53,886 nucleotides of DNA from Candidatus Rokuibacteriota bacterium (GTDB taxonomy: Bacteria; Methylomirabilota; Methylomirabilia; Rokubacteriales; CSP1-6), in NCBI GenBank assembly GCA_023249095.1, contig JAHFDK010000016.1, forward strand, positions 1-53,886, given 5' to 3'. The notes beneath the pieces were generated by a model that was not told the origin of the DNA, searched no databases, and saw only the letters and a program-made list of their open reading frames with translations. A program made the translations under genes and the position numbers. Within the stretch, counting starts at the first letter, position 1, and the number at the start of each line of letters is the position of its first letter. Shown here piece after piece: positions 17,770-29,460 of this stretch.

Positions 17770-18977
17770 CAGCGTTTTCGGCCATCGAGGAGGGCATCGA
17801 GGAGATCCGACAGGGACGCATTCTTCTCGTCGTGGACGACGAGGACCGCGAGAACGAAGGCGACCTCGTGATGGCGGCCGACCGGGTGACGCCCGAAGCG
17901 GTGAACTTCATGGCGAAGCACGGCCGAGGCCTGATCTGCGTCCCCCTGCTCGGCGAGCGCCTGGACGAGCTCAAGATCTCGATGATGGTCTCCGACAACA
18001 CGGCCCCCATGGGAACCGCGTTCACGGTTACCGTGGACGCGCGGCGGGGTGTCACGACCGGCACCTCCGCCTACGACCGCGCCGTCACGATTCGTACGCT
18101 CGTCGACCCCCTGATGCGCTCCGACGACCTGACCCGTCCGGGCCACATCCTGCCGCTACGGGCGATGCCGGGCGGAGTCCTTCGACGGGCCGGCCACACG
18201 GAAGCCGCGATCGACCTCGCCCGCCTGGCGGACTGCTACCCGGCGGGTGTCATCTGCGAGGTCCTCGACGAGGACGGCGACATGGCGCGGGTGCCACAAC
18301 TGACCGAGCTCGCCCAGGTGCACGGCCTCAAGATGATCACGATCAGGGACCTCATCGAATATCGGATTCTCAAGGAAAAGCTGGTTCGGCGGATCGCGAC
18401 GACGAAGCTCCCGACGGAGTTCGGCGAATTCAGCGCGATCGCGTACGACACCACGGTGGACAGCCGCGTGCCGCTCGCCCTGGTGATGGGCTCCGTGTCC
18501 GGCGACGAGCCCGTGCTGGTCCGTGTGCACTCCGAGTGTCTGACGGGAGACGTTTTTCACTCACGCCGATGCGACTGCGGGCTTCAGCTCGACAAGGCTC
18601 TCGCCCGGATCCAGGCGGAGGGGCGCGGGGTCTTCGTTTATATGCGGCAGGAGGGGCGCGGGATCGGGCTTCTCAACAAGATGCGCGCCTACGAGCTTCA
18701 GGACCAGGGCAAGGACACGGTCGAAGCCAACGCGGCGCTGGGCTTCCATGCCGACCTTCGCGACTACGGCATCGGCGCCCAGATCCTCGTGGATCTCGGG
18801 GTCAAGAACCTGAAGCTCCTGACCAACAATCCGAAGAAGATCGTCGGTCTCGAGGGATACGGTCTTCACATCGCCGAGCGCGTACCCATCGAGATCCCGG
18901 CGACGGAGACCAACCGGAAATACCTCAGCACAAAGCGCGACAAGCTCGGGCACCTCCTGTCGTCGCTGCCAGACTGA
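17766..18977 (+). CDS. ribBA: Bifunctional DHBP synthase / GTP cyclohydrolase II
   Basis: A 403-residue fusion that supplies both precursors of riboflavin. The N-terminal half (about 1-200) is 3,4-dihydroxy-2-butanone-4-phosphate synthase, with the acidic loop [15 protein letters not shown] and [13 protein letters not shown]. The C-terminal half is GTP cyclohydrolase II. Its zinc cysteines are in [17 protein letters not shown], and the catalytic loop is RQEGRGIGL. Both halves keep their active-site residues, so it is probably truly bifunctional. Confidence 0.96.
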   Translation: MTAFSAIEEGIEEIRQGRILLVVDDEDRENEGDLVMAADRVTPEAVNFMAKHGRGLICVPLLGERLDELKISMMVSDNTAPMGTAFTVTVDARRGVTTGTSAYDRAVTIRTLVDPLMRSDDLTRPGHILPLRAMPGGVLRRAGHTEAAIDLARLADCYPAGVICEVLDEDGDMARVPQLTELAQVHGLKMITIRDLIEYRILKEKLVRRIATTKLPTEFGEFSAIAYDTTVDSRVPLALVMGSVSGDEPVLVRVHSECLTGDVFHSRRCDCGLQLDKALARIQAEGRGVFVYMRQEGRGIGLLNKMRAYELQDQGKDTVEANAALGFHADLRDYGIGAQILVDLGVKNLKLLTNNPKKIVGLEGYGLHIAERVPIEIPATETNRKYLSTKRDKLGHLLSSLPD

Positions 18978-18978
18978 A

Positions 18979-19620
18979 ATGGCCGGTCGCGCCCCGAAGC
19001 TCCGCCGGGTCGCTAGGAGCCCCGGTTCACTCAGGTTCGCGATCGTCGCAGCCCGTTTCAACGAGCGCATCACCCAGCGGCTCGTCGCCGGTGCGCTACA
19101 AGCGCTCCGGGCCGCCCGGCTCGGTCCCGACGCCATCGAGGTGCATTGGGTGCCTGGATCCTTCGAGCTCCCTCAAGCCGCGAGCCACCTGGCGGCGACC
19201 GGCCGGTACGCAGGGATCGTGTGCGTGGGCGTCGTCATCCGAGGCCAGACCCCCCACTTCGAGCACGTTGCGCGCGAGGCCGCATCGGGCATCCGACAGG
19301 TGGCGCTTGCCACCGGCGTGCCAACGACCTTCGGGCTCATCACGGCCCTGAGTGAAGAGCAAGCGTGGGAGCGAGCGGGCGGCGAGGTGGGCAACCGCGG
19401 TGAAGAGGCCGCCGAGGCGGCCCTGCAGATGGCCGACTGGATCCATCAACTGGGGAACGATCGGGCGGGTCGGAGCCCCACGCGCGTGACCGCGTCCGCT
19501 GCGGGTGAACGGGCGAGTCGGGGCCACGTCACATCCGGCTCGGGCAAACGGGCGAGTCGGAGCCCCGGGCGCCTTTCTCAGGCCACCCGCGGCCCGAGGC
19601 GGCCTCACGGCACCCGATAA
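18979..19620 (+). CDS. ribH: Lumazine synthase RibH with repeat-derived C-terminal tail
   Basis: The first 157 or so residues are a normal 6,7-dimethyl-8-ribityllumazine synthase: FAIVAARFNERIT, WVPGSFELP, CVGVVIRGQTPHFEHV and GLITALSEEQAWERAG, ending at ALQMADWIHQL. The usual protein stops there. Here the frame stays open for about 55 more residues, very rich in Arg, Ser and Gly (ERASRGH, KRASRSPG), ending at TAA directly before nusB. This tail is coded by an imperfect palindromic DNA repeat also found at 43700-43928 in another frame, so it looks like an inserted element that removed the original stop. Whether the tail is tolerated on the outside of the RibH capsid is unknown. Confidence 0.93.
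   Translation: MAGRAPKLRRVARSPGSLRFAIVAARFNERITQRLVAGALQALRAARLGPDAIEVHWVPGSFELPQAASHLAATGRYAGIVCVGVVIRGQTPHFEHVAREAASGIRQVALATGVPTTFGLITALSEEQAWERAGGEVGNRGEEAAEAALQMADWIHQLGNDRAGRSPTRVTASAAGERASRGHVTSGSGKRASRSPGRLSQATRGPRRPHGTR
19463..19620. repeat. Dispersed REP-like element, copy 1 (inside the ribH tail)
   Basis: Three copies of a 16-base imperfect palindrome, GGGCGAGTCGGAGCCC or close variants, lie at 19463-19478, 19511-19526 and 19550-19565. The segment 19576-19616, which ends 4 bases before the nusB ATG, matches 43883-43923 at about 33 of 41 positions. Both copies thus end at a start codon. Confidence 0.75.
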
Positions 19621-20037
19621 ATGGGCAAGCGCAGGAAGACCCGCGAGGTCGCGCTCCAGTTCCTGTACCAGCTCGACCTCAACGGTGAGGACGATCCGAC
19701 GCCCGAGGAGGTTGAATTCTGGGCGCGCCACCCTGTCGACGGAGATACGCGGGTGTTCGGCGACGCCCTGGTGCGGGGCACCAAAGCGAACCAGGCGAAG
19801 ATCGACCAGGTGATCTCGCAGTTCGCCGAGCACTGGGACCTCGAGCGGATGGCCGTCGTCGACCGCAACATCCTTCGGCTGGCCGTTTATGAACTTCTGT
19901 GGACCGCGGACGTACCGCCGAAGGTCGCCATCAACGAGGCCATCGAGATCGCCAAGAAATTCGGAACGAAGGAGTCGAGCCGATTCATCAACGGCGTGCT
20001 CGACCGCATCCACAAAGAACTTCGTCCAATCTCCTGA
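19621..20037 (+). CDS. nusB: Transcription antitermination factor NusB
   Basis: A 138-residue all-alpha RNA-binding protein that works with NusE/S10 in rRNA antitermination. It starts KRRKTREVALQFLYQLDLNG and contains ERMAVVDRNILRLAVYELLW and PPKVAINEAIEIAKKFG, all typical NusB blocks. The ATG directly follows the ribH TAA with no gap. The ribH-nusB pair is widely conserved. No separate ribosome binding site is clear, so translation probably continues from ribH. Confidence 0.95.
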   Translation: MGKRRKTREVALQFLYQLDLNGEDDPTPEEVEFWARHPVDGDTRVFGDALVRGTKANQAKIDQVISQFAEHWDLERMAVVDRNILRLAVYELLWTADVPPKVAINEAIEIAKKFGTKESSRFINGVLDRIHKELRPIS

Positions 20038-20045
20038 GCCGGGCC

Positions 20046-20771
20046 GTGCGGTACGCGGTGCTCTCCGACATTCATGGCAACCTCGAGGCGCTCGAGGCCG
20101 TGCTGGCCGATGCGGCGCCGCGGACGGACGCGCTCCTCTGTCTCGGGGATCTTGTCGGCTACGGTGCCGACCCGGTTGCCTGCGTCGAGATCGTCGCCGA
20201 GCGTGCGCAGTCGATGACGTGCGGCAATCACGAGCATGGCGTGGCCGGCCTTCTCGCTCTCGACTGGTTCAATCCCCACGCGCGCGCTGCCGCCGAATGG
20301 ACGCGTGAGCGACTGGACGACGATCACCGGACGTACCTGGCCGGACTCCCGCTGGTCACGGTGGTGGGCGACGCCACCCTGGTCCACGCCTCGCCCGATC
20401 GCCCGGACGAGTGGGAATATCTCGTCACAGCGCAGGACGGCTTCGATGCGTTCTCGGCGTTCGCCACGCGGCTCTGCTTCGTCGGCCACTCGCACCTGGT
20501 GAGCGCGTGGTCGCTGGGTTCCACCGGGCCGGAGCACCTGCCGGGCCCGATCGATCTCGCGCTCGAGCGCGGCCGCCGCTACATCGTCAACGTGGGCAGC
20601 GTCGGTCAGCCGCGCGATCGGGACCCACGCGCGGCCTACGCGATCTGGGACACCGAGCGGGGAACGGTCGCGAGCCGGCGCGTCGTCTACGACATCGCGA
20701 CGGCGGCAACGAAGATCCTCCGCGGAGGGTTGCCTCGGTTTCTCGCCGACCGGCTGGGGTCGGGCTCCTGA
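20046..20771 (+). CDS. Metallophosphoesterase (YfcE/calcineurin-like)
   Basis: A 241-residue calcineurin-like phosphoesterase with all metal motifs: SDIHGN near residue 8, GDLVGYG, GNHEHG, a later VHASPDRPDEW and GHSHLVSAW. Such small single-domain enzymes hydrolyse phosphodiesters or phosphomonoesters; the substrate cannot be told from sequence. GTG at 20046 is used because it places the beta strand YAVLSDIHGN at the N-terminus. It lies 8 bases after nusB and its stop overlaps lnt. Confidence 0.88.
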   Translation: MRYAVLSDIHGNLEALEAVLADAAPRTDALLCLGDLVGYGADPVACVEIVAERAQSMTCGNHEHGVAGLLALDWFNPHARAAAEWTRERLDDDHRTYLAGLPLVTVVGDATLVHASPDRPDEWEYLVTAQDGFDAFSAFATRLCFVGHSHLVSAWSLGSTGPEHLPGPIDLALERGRRYIVNVGSVGQPRDRDPRAAYAIWDTERGTVASRRVVYDIATAATKILRGGLPRFLADRLGSGS

Positions 20772-22276
20772 TCCTGCGCCCATCGCTTCCCCGCGCCGCC
20801 GTCCTCGCGGCCACCGCCATCGGCATGGCGCTGGCCTTTCCCCGCACTGACTGGGAGGACGCCGTCTGGGTCGTCCTGGCGCCGCTGCTGGTGACCACGG
20901 TGAGGGGCCCGGCACGCGCCGCCCTTGGGTGGGGGTGGTTCTTCGGGACCGTATTCTTCCTGATGCTGCTCCGGTGGCTCGATTTCACGTTCAGGACCTA
21001 CAGCACGATTCCCTGGCCGTTGACCTGGGGCCCAACGCTCGCGCTCGCGGCGTACTGCGGGTTATATGTCGGGGTCTTCGCTGCCGCCGTGTCGTGGCTG
21101 GCGCGACGCTCGCTCGTCTGGGCTCTCTGCGCGTCGCCGTTCTTGTGGGTGGGCGGGGAGTGGGTTCGCGGTCATCTCTTCGGTGGCTTCCCCTGGGGCA
21201 TTCTCGGCTACTCGCAGTACCTGCGCCTGCCCGTCATCCAGATCGCCGAGCTCGGAGGCGTCTACGGGGTCTCGCTCGTGATCGTCGCGGTGAACGCCGC
21301 GCTCGCGGGCTGTCTCGTCCTCTCGTGGCGTTCGGCCCTCGGCGGGGTTGCGCTCGCCGGGGCGGTGCTCGGCGGTACGGTGGGCTTTGGGATCTGGCGC
21401 CTGGGCGCTCCTCTGTCCTCGGACGAGGCCAAGGTGGCCATCATGCAGCCATCGATCGAGCAGCCGCTGAAGTTCGAGCCCAGCTACGCCGCGAAGACGG
21501 TCGAGATTTACCTCTCCCTGACACAGCGCGCGGGTGCCGAGCACCCCGATCTGATCGTGTGGCCCGAGACGGCTGTCCCCACGGTGCTCCGCCGTGATGA
21601 GGACCTTCTGAGAGTTCTGGCGGCCATGTCCAGGGCCGTCCGCGCCCCGCTGCTCGTGGGCTCTATCGATGCTGATGGAGCGACTCCGCCCAAGCTGTAT
21701 AACAGCGCGTTTCTCCTGACTGAACGTGGGATCGTCGGGAGGTATGATAAGATCCAGCTCGTCCCGTTCGGAGAGTTCGTGCCGCTGTCGGGATTGATCG
21801 GATTTGTCAGGGGCTGGGCCGAGTTCATTGCTGAGCTCGAGCCGGGCTCCCGCGCGAGCGTCTTCCCGGGCCCGCCAGCCCCGTTCGCCGTCGTAATCTG
21901 TTACGAGGGGATTTTCCCCGAGCTCGTCCGTGAATTCGTGAGAGGTGGGGCGCGCCTGATTGTAAACATGACGAACGACGCTTGGTTCGGCCGTACGAGC
22001 GGCCCGTGGCAGCATCTTGCCATGTACCCGTTCCGCGCGGTCGAGCACCGCGTCTCGGTGGTGCGCGCGGCGAACACCGGGGTGTCGGCGTTCATCGCAC
22101 CGACCGGACAGATCGTGCGGCACGTGTCGCTCTACGAGCGCACGACGCTCACCGAGCGCGTGCCTCTGCGCGCCGGAGAAACCGTCTACTCCCGCTTCGG
22201 TGACTGGCTCGCCTATCTGGCGCTCGGCGTGTCGGGCGCGTCACTGGCCGCGCGCGCGCGGCAACGAGCTGCCTGA
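20768..22276 (+). CDS. lnt: Apolipoprotein N-acyltransferase
   Basis: About 502 residues. An N-terminal bundle of membrane helices is followed by a periplasmic nitrilase domain that adds the third acyl chain to lipoproteins. The catalytic triad is present: Glu267 (WPETAVPT), Lys328 (YDKIQLVPFGEF) and Cys378 (VICYEGIFPE). The start is uncertain. The first ATG in frame (20825) would cut the first helix. CTG at 20768, overlapping the previous stop as CTGA, restores it and resembles the GTGA overlaps elsewhere here. Lnt fits the Lol genes further along the same operon. Confidence 0.9.
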   Translation: MILRPSLPRAAVLAATAIGMALAFPRTDWEDAVWVVLAPLLVTTVRGPARAALGWGWFFGTVFFLMLLRWLDFTFRTYSTIPWPLTWGPTLALAAYCGLYVGVFAAAVSWLARRSLVWALCASPFLWVGGEWVRGHLFGGFPWGILGYSQYLRLPVIQIAELGGVYGVSLVIVAVNAALAGCLVLSWRSALGGVALAGAVLGGTVGFGIWRLGAPLSSDEAKVAIMQPSIEQPLKFEPSYAAKTVEIYLSLTQRAGAEHPDLIVWPETAVPTVLRRDEDLLRVLAAMSRAVRAPLLVGSIDADGATPPKLYNSAFLLTERGIVGRYDKIQLVPFGEFVPLSGLIGFVRGWAEFIAELEPGSRASVFPGPPAPFAVVICYEGIFPELVREFVRGGARLIVNMTNDAWFGRTSGPWQHLAMYPFRAVEHRVSVVRAANTGVSAFIAPTGQIVRHVSLYERTTLTERVPLRAGETVYSRFGDWLAYLALGVSGASLAARARQRAA

Positions 22277-23376
22277 TGCTGGGTGATTCCAAGCGTGATG
22301 TGGCCGAGCTCACGGGTCGCCTGACCGAGCTCCGGGGGCATCTTTGACGTCCCCGTCAAAGAGCAGCGGCTCACCGCGCTCGACACCGAGATGGCGCAAC
22401 CGTCCTTCTGGGAGGACAACCGTCGCGCGCAGGAGGTCATCCGCGAGCGGACCGAGCTGTCGCGGCTCGTCACACGGGTGAAGGAGCTCGCCGCCAAGGC
22501 CGAGGATCTCACGGTGCTCCTCGAGCTGGCCGAAGAGGCGACCGACGGGAGCCTCGACGCCGAGATCGCCGACGGCGTGGCAGGCCTCCGGAAGGACCTC
22601 GACGAGTTCGAGATGAAGATCATGCTCTCGGGGTCCCACGACACGAAGGCCGCGCTCGTGTCGATCCATCCTGGAGCGGGGGGCACCGAGTCGCAGGATT
22701 GGGCGCAGATGCTGCTCCGGATGTATCTCAGATGGTGTGAGCGCGCGGGCTTGAAGGCGGAGGTCGTCGATCTGCTCCCGGGTGACGAGGCCGGCATCAA
22801 GTCCGCGACGGTCGAGGTGTCCGGCGAGTACGCGTTCGGCTACCTCCGCGGCGAGACGGGCGTGCACCGTCTGGTGCGGATCTCTCCGTTCGACGCTTCG
22901 CGCCGTCGGCAGACGAGCTTTGCCTCGGTGGCGGTGGTCCCCGAGGTCGACGATGTCGAGGTCAACGTGCGGGAGGACGACCTCCGGGTGGACGTGTTCC
23001 GCGCGTCGGGGCCGGGCGGGCAGGGGGTCAACACCGCTGACTCGGCCGTGCGCATCACGCACCTGCCGAGCGGACTCGTCGTCCAGTGCCAGAACGAGCG
23101 CTCGCAGCTCAGGAACCGCGACACCGCGATGCGCATTCTCAAGGCGAGGCTGTACGAGCTGGCCGAAAAGAAGCAGCGCGAAGAGCTGGCCGAGCTGACG
23201 GGTCAGAAGAAGGAGATCGCCTTTGGCAGCCAGATCCGCTCGTACACGTTCCACCCCTACCAGCTGATCAAGGATCATCGGACCGGGCTCGAGGTCGGTA
23301 ACGTCGACGCCGTCATGGACGGCGACCTGGACGCTCTGATCAAGGCATACCTGCTCTGGGCGCGGGGCCGCGAAGC

Positions 23377-23380
<4 letters not shown>
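22276..23380 (+). CDS. prfB: Peptide chain release factor 2 (programmed +1 frameshift)
   Basis: RF2 releases peptides at UGA and UAA. The reading begins at ATG 22276 (overlapping the lnt stop, TGATG), meets an in-frame TGA at codon 24, and continues in the +1 frame from GAC at 22346, giving 367 residues. The recoding signal is GGGGG-CAT-CTT-TGA-C, the same layout as E. coli prfB. The stop-recognition tripeptide SPF is in VRISPFDASRR, and the catalytic GGQ is in GPGGQGVNTADSAV. High RF2 level should terminate at codon 24, so the gene regulates itself. It overlaps lysS (GTGA). Confidence 0.95.
22334..22348 (+). other. RF2 recoding (+1 frameshift) site
   Basis: GGGGG at 22334-22338 acts as an internal Shine-Dalgarno, CTT at 22342-22344 is the slippery codon, TGA at 22345-22347 is the in-frame stop and C at 22348 is the weak-context base after the stop. 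Spacing equals the classical prfB site. Confidence 0.92.
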
Positions 23381-24887
<1,507 letters not shown>

Positions 24888-24888
<1 letters not shown>

Positions 24889-26129
24889 TGGGGCTCATGA
24901 GACGGGGGCTGCCATTCGAGCTTCTGCTGGGCTTCCGGTATCTCCGATCGCGCGGGCAGCGGACGAACCTCTCGCTCTTCGTCTGGATCGGCCTGGGTGG
25001 GGTGTTCCTCGGGGTCGCCGCGCTCATCGTGGTGCTCGCGGTGATGACGGGCTTCCAGGACGGGATCCGCGATCGGATCATTGCCGGAAGCCCGCATCTG
25101 CTGATCTTCCAGAGCGGGGCTCAAGGGCTCGACGACGCGGACCGCATCGCCGGCCGCGTGAAAGCGATTCGGGGCGTGCACTCGGCCACTCCCTTCGTGC
25201 ATCAGCAGGCGCTCTTCACCACGTCCGGCGGTGGGGCGCGCGGCGGCCTGATCCGGGGCGTGGACCTGACGACTCCGGCGGTCCGGGAGGACGTTCGGTC
25301 GCAGCTCCGTCAGGGTGCGCTCGAGCCGCTCGCCGACGGCGCGCTCGCGATCCTGCTGGGCCGCGAGCTGGCGCGGAATCTCGGCGTGTTCCCGGGCGAC
25401 CCCGTGACGGTGATCTCGCCGGAGGGCGCCGTGACGGCTGTCGGCATGGTCCCCAAGATGCGGCGCTACACGGTGGCTGGCACGATCGAGATCGGCATGC
25501 ACGAATACGATTCCTCGATCGCCTACCTGAGCCTGCCCGTGGCCAAGGAGTTCGCGGGGATCGCCGGCGTCACCGGGATCGAGGTCAAGCTCGCGGATCC
25601 GTTCGACGCCAAGCGCGTCGGCCGGGTGGTGGCCGCCGAGCTGGGCTTCCGCTACTGGGTGCGCGACTGGATGGAAATGAATCGGAGCCTCTTTGCCGCG
25701 CTCCAACTCGAAAAGCTCGCCCTCTTCGTCGTGGTGACAATCATCGTGCTAGTCGCGGCGTTCGCGATCATCGGTCACCTCGTGTTGCTCGTCGCCGAGA
25801 AGCGCAAGGAGATCGGCATCCTCAAGGCCGTTGGCGCTTCGGCGCGGTCGATCACAATGGTGTTCTTCGCGGTCGGCATGACGATCGGCGTTGCTGGCAC
25901 GGCGGCCGGCGCCGCCGTTGGCCTCAGCGTGATCTGGGCGCAGAACACCTACAAGGTGATCAGGCTGGCCGGCGACGTGTACCAGATCGACCACCTCCCC
26001 ATGAAGCTCACGGTGAGCGACGGACTCATGATCATCGGCGCCACGCTCCTGCTGTCGTTCCTGGCCACCATCATCCCGGCCAGGCGCGCGGGGTCACTGG
26101 TCCCCGTCGATGTCCTGCGCTATGAGTAA
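24888..26129 (+). CDS. Lipoprotein-releasing ABC transporter permease, LolC/LolE family
   Basis: A 413-residue inner-membrane protein with four helices: one near residues 25-50 and three in the last 150 residues. A large periplasmic domain lies between them. The N-terminal FELLLGFRYLRSR and MTGFQDGIRDRI and the EKRKEIGILKAVGAS coupling segment are typical of the LolC/E family. It extracts lipoproteins from the inner membrane for transfer to LolA. Only one permease gene is present beside LolD, so it may act as a homodimer. The ATG overlaps the lysS stop (TGATG). Confidence 0.93.
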
Positions 26130-26838
26130 CGACCCGGCGGTGGTGCTGCTGGCCGGTGAGGAGCTCGAGAAGGAATACCGGACGGGACCAGAAGTCGTCC
26201 GCGTGCTTCGAGGGGCGAGCGTGGCCATTGGTGCCGGCGAGTTCGTCGCCCTGATCGGCGCCTCGGGCGTCGGGAAGTCGACACTGTTACACCTGCTCGG
26301 CGGGCTCGACAGGCCGTCGGGCGGGCGCGTTCTCTTCCAGGGAGAGGACCTCGCCGCCTGGGGCGAGGCCGGGCTGGCTCGCTACCGGCGCCGCGACGTG
26401 GGATTCGTCTTCCAGTTCTACAACCTGCTCAGCGACATGAGTGCGCTTGAGAACGCGATGATTCCTGCGCTGATCGAGCGGAAGCCCCTTGTAGAGGTCA
26501 GAGAGTTGGCGGCGGCCGCTCTCGCCGAGGTTGGGCTCGGCGACCGGATGACCCACCGACCCGGCGAGCTCTCGGGCGGCGAGCAGCAGCGAGTGGCGAT
26601 CGCCCGGGCTCTCATCAACAGGCCCAAGGTGATCCTTGCCGACGAGCCGACAGGCAACCTGGACCCTAAGACCAGCGAGGTCATCTACGATCTTTTCCTG
26701 AGGCTTCAGGCGGAGCGGGGCCTCGCCTTTCTGGTGGCGACCCACAACCCGGACCTCGCGCGAAAGGCCGAGCGGGGGTATCGCCTCGTCGAGGGCCGGG
26801 CGCGCGAGATTTCGGGCGAGGCGAATTCGATCGGGTAA
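26122..26838 (+). CDS. lolD: Lipoprotein-releasing ABC transporter ATPase LolD
   Basis: A 238-residue ABC ATPase powering lipoprotein release. Walker [12 protein letters not shown]-loop [19 protein letters not shown], signature [15 protein letters not shown], Walker [13 protein letters not shown] and the H-loop VATHNPDLA are all present. The ATG at 26122 overlaps the end of the permease gene by 8 bases; an upstream in-frame ATG at 26110 is possible but gives no extra domain. It probably ends an operon: 145 bases and a promoter follow. Confidence 0.94.
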   Translation: MSNDPAVVLLAGEELEKEYRTGPEVVRVLRGASVAIGAGEFVALIGASGVGKSTLLHLLGGLDRPSGGRVLFQGEDLAAWGEAGLARYRRRDVGFVFQFYNLLSDMSALENAMIPALIERKPLVEVRELAAAALAEVGLGDRMTHRPGELSGGEQQRVAIARALINRPKVILADEPTGNLDPKTSEVIYDLFLRLQAERGLAFLVATHNPDLARKAERGYRLVEGRAREISGEANSIG

Positions 26839-26875
26839 GCGTTTCGCGGAGTTAGTCGGCCTGGGAGAAAAAGGC

Positions 26876-26904
26876 TAGCGACCGTAGAGGCGGTGGGCTA
26901 TACT
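26876..26904 (+). promoter_or_regulatory. Possible clpC promoter
   Basis: TATACT at 26899-26904 is a strong -10; TAGCGA at 26876-26881 is a weak -35 at 17-base spacing. It would give a leader of about 73 bases with a purine-rich ribosome binding site (GGAAGGGGTGGGG) before the GTG. No CIRCE or CtsR operator was recognised. Confidence 0.45.
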
Positions 26905-26983
26905 GAGCTCGCGGTCCGGTAACTAGGCGTCGCCGAAAGAAAAATTTGCATCCCGCGACCTGCGGAAGGGGTGGGGAACGCCA

Positions 26984-29431
<2,448 letters not shown>

Positions 29432-29460
29432 CACGCCGTCCCCACACGCCTGAGAGGCCG

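Noticed and set aside
26839..26983. CIRCE or heat-shock sigma promoter before clpC
   Set aside because: No inverted repeat of the CIRCE type and no CTTGAA/CCCCAT pair were found.
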